Shown here: piece by piece, positions 63,485 through 64,000 of the stretch
Layout of the letters: every line of letters starts with the position of its first letter
How positions within the stretch are numbered: the stretch's first letter is position 1
From: Litorilituus sediminis
GTDB lineage: Bacteria; Pseudomonadota; Gammaproteobacteria; Enterobacterales; Alteromonadaceae
Assembly (NCBI RefSeq): GCF_004295665.1
Contig: NZ_CP034759.1
Location: 3,720,001-3,784,000, forward strand
Direction of reading: 5' to 3'
Length of the DNA: 64,000 nucleotides
Made by a program: the position numbers and the translations under genes
Notes under the pieces: model-generated
Databases searched by the model: none
What the model was told of the DNA's origin: nothing
What the model saw: only the letters and a program-made list of their open reading frames with translations

Positions 63485-64000
63485 ATGTCGAATTCAAATT
63501 TTGCATTTTTAAGAGATGGTTTTCAGTCTCTAGCTGATTTAGGTGGTGCTGCCGAGGATTATGTCCATCGAGATCCACAGGCCGCATTAGTTAAGTTAAG
63601 ATGCTTTACTGAGTCGCTAGTAGGTTTTATCTATACAGAGCTTTCAATCGAAATTGATCCTGAAGCGGATTTGTTCAAACGGCTAAATAACAGGGATTTT
63701 AAAGAAGTTGTTGACCACTCTATCGTAGCGAAACTGCATGCTCTGCGTATTGATGGAAATAAAGCGGCCCACAATAATGTTAAACATTCTAAAGAGCATA
63801 GTCTCTGGTTGTTGAAAGAAGCATTTTTAGTAGGCAAATGGTTTATCCAGACTATTAAACAAACCTATATTGATATTCCTGATTTTGTTGAGCCTAAACC
63901 ATTGCCGGGACTAGCAGAAACATTATCTAATAATAAAGATTTGCAAGGGCAATTAGACCAACGCTCAGAAGCGTTAAAGAGTGCCGAAGATGAACTAAAG
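63485..64000 (+). CDS. DUF4145-type N-terminus of a probable HsdR-like helicase/restriction protein, cut by the window end
   Basis: The first 172 residues are in view and the frame is open at base 64000. FAFLRDGFQSLADLGGAAEDYVHRDPQAALVKLRCFTESLVGFIYTEL and NKAAHNN fit the DUF4145 domain that often begins type I restriction R-subunit-like DEAD-box helicases; a helical tail (LDQRSEALKSAEDELK) starts a coiled coil. AAGGAG lies at 63475-63480. It may pair functionally with the UvrD-like helicase 23 bp upstream. Whether a nuclease and helicase follow cannot be seen. Confidence 0.8.
   Translation, partial: MSNSNFAFLRDGFQSLADLGGAAEDYVHRDPQAALVKLRCFTESLVGFIYTELSIEIDPEADLFKRLNNRDFKEVVDHSIVAKLHALRIDGNKAAHNNVKHSKEHSLWLLKEAFLVGKWFIQTIKQTYIDIPDFVEPKPLPGLAETLSNNKDLQGQLDQRSEALKSAEDELK

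Larger units (their letters stand above)
32311..64000. mobile_element. Tn7-like transposon carrying BREX, McrBC and other defence genes (right end and body; left end off the window)
   Basis: It begins with overlapping TnsB-type sites just after gcvP and contains tnsA-tnsB-tnsC-tniQ-tnsD in Tn7 order, reading away from that end, as in Tn7. Unlike Tn7, about 20 kb of cargo (regulator, BREX, McrBC, DUF2130) separates the end from tnsA, with further cargo after tnsD. The matching inverted end is not within the window, so the right limit is open. A nested or composite arrangement of two elements cannot be excluded. Confidence 0.7.

Noticed and set aside
32497-64000. CRISPR array or cas genes associated with the Tn7-like element
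   Set aside because: No regularly spaced repeats and no Cas-like proteins are seen; the CARF-like domain belongs to the RtcR-type regulator, not to a Csm6/Csx1-type effector.

Overview
The window looks like the chromosome of an AT-rich marine gammaproteobacterium, most likely Alteromonadales and close to Colwelliaceae (Colwellia/Thalassotalea). This rests on protein style, low GC and two stretches of conserved gene order: rsmE-gshB-yqgE-ruvX near metK, and zapA-ssrS / ygfB-pepP-ubiH-ubiI-gcvT-gcvH-gcvP. The genus is an inference; I could not run a search.

Bases 1 to about 32,300 are mostly core chromosome. From left to right they hold: a sensor kinase (C-terminus off the window) with a periplasmic binding protein; a DUF481 outer-membrane protein; an ArsR-RND efflux operon divergent from a DUF2892/rhodanese/DsbA-like sulfur-type operon, with an operator-like dyad between them; lysA; a pair of cell-wall enzymes (NlpC/P60 and L,D-transpeptidase); an AEC transporter; ruvX, yqgE, gshB and rsmE; metK with tandem MetJ boxes; murI, which has no normal start codon; an MFS transporter; a DUF393 protein; the 6S RNA gene ssrS followed by three extra tandem copies of its 3' arm; zapA; ygfB-pepP-ubiH-ubiI; and the glycine cleavage genes gcvT, gcvH and gcvP.

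Ten bases after the gcvP stop codon there are overlapping ~20-bp repeats laid out like the TnsB-binding sites of a Tn7 right end. From there to the end of the window (32,311 to beyond 64,000) is a defence island that I read as a Tn7-like transposon whose other end lies outside. Its cargo starts with an RtcR-like regulator (CARF-like domain plus sigma-54 AAA+ domain). Next comes a complete type I BREX operon (small HTH protein, brxA, brxB, brxC, pglX, pglZ, brxL), then mcrBC and a DUF2130 coiled-coil protein. The transposition operon follows: tnsA, tnsB, tnsC, a short tniQ and a longer tnsD-like gene. After it come two small unknown genes, a UvrD-like helicase and the start of a DUF4145 protein. 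TnsA/TnsB would cut and join DNA, TnsC would link them to target choice, and the TnsD-like protein may recognise the 3' end of gcvP. BREX, McrBC and the downstream helicase module would be antiphage cargo.

The most unusual observations are the amplified 6S RNA 3' arms, gcvP as a candidate Tn7-like attachment gene, the CARF/sigma-54 regulator beside BREX, similar dyads in three island promoter regions, five AAATC-type repeats at exact 10-bp spacing before the BREX promoter, and the missing murI start codon.
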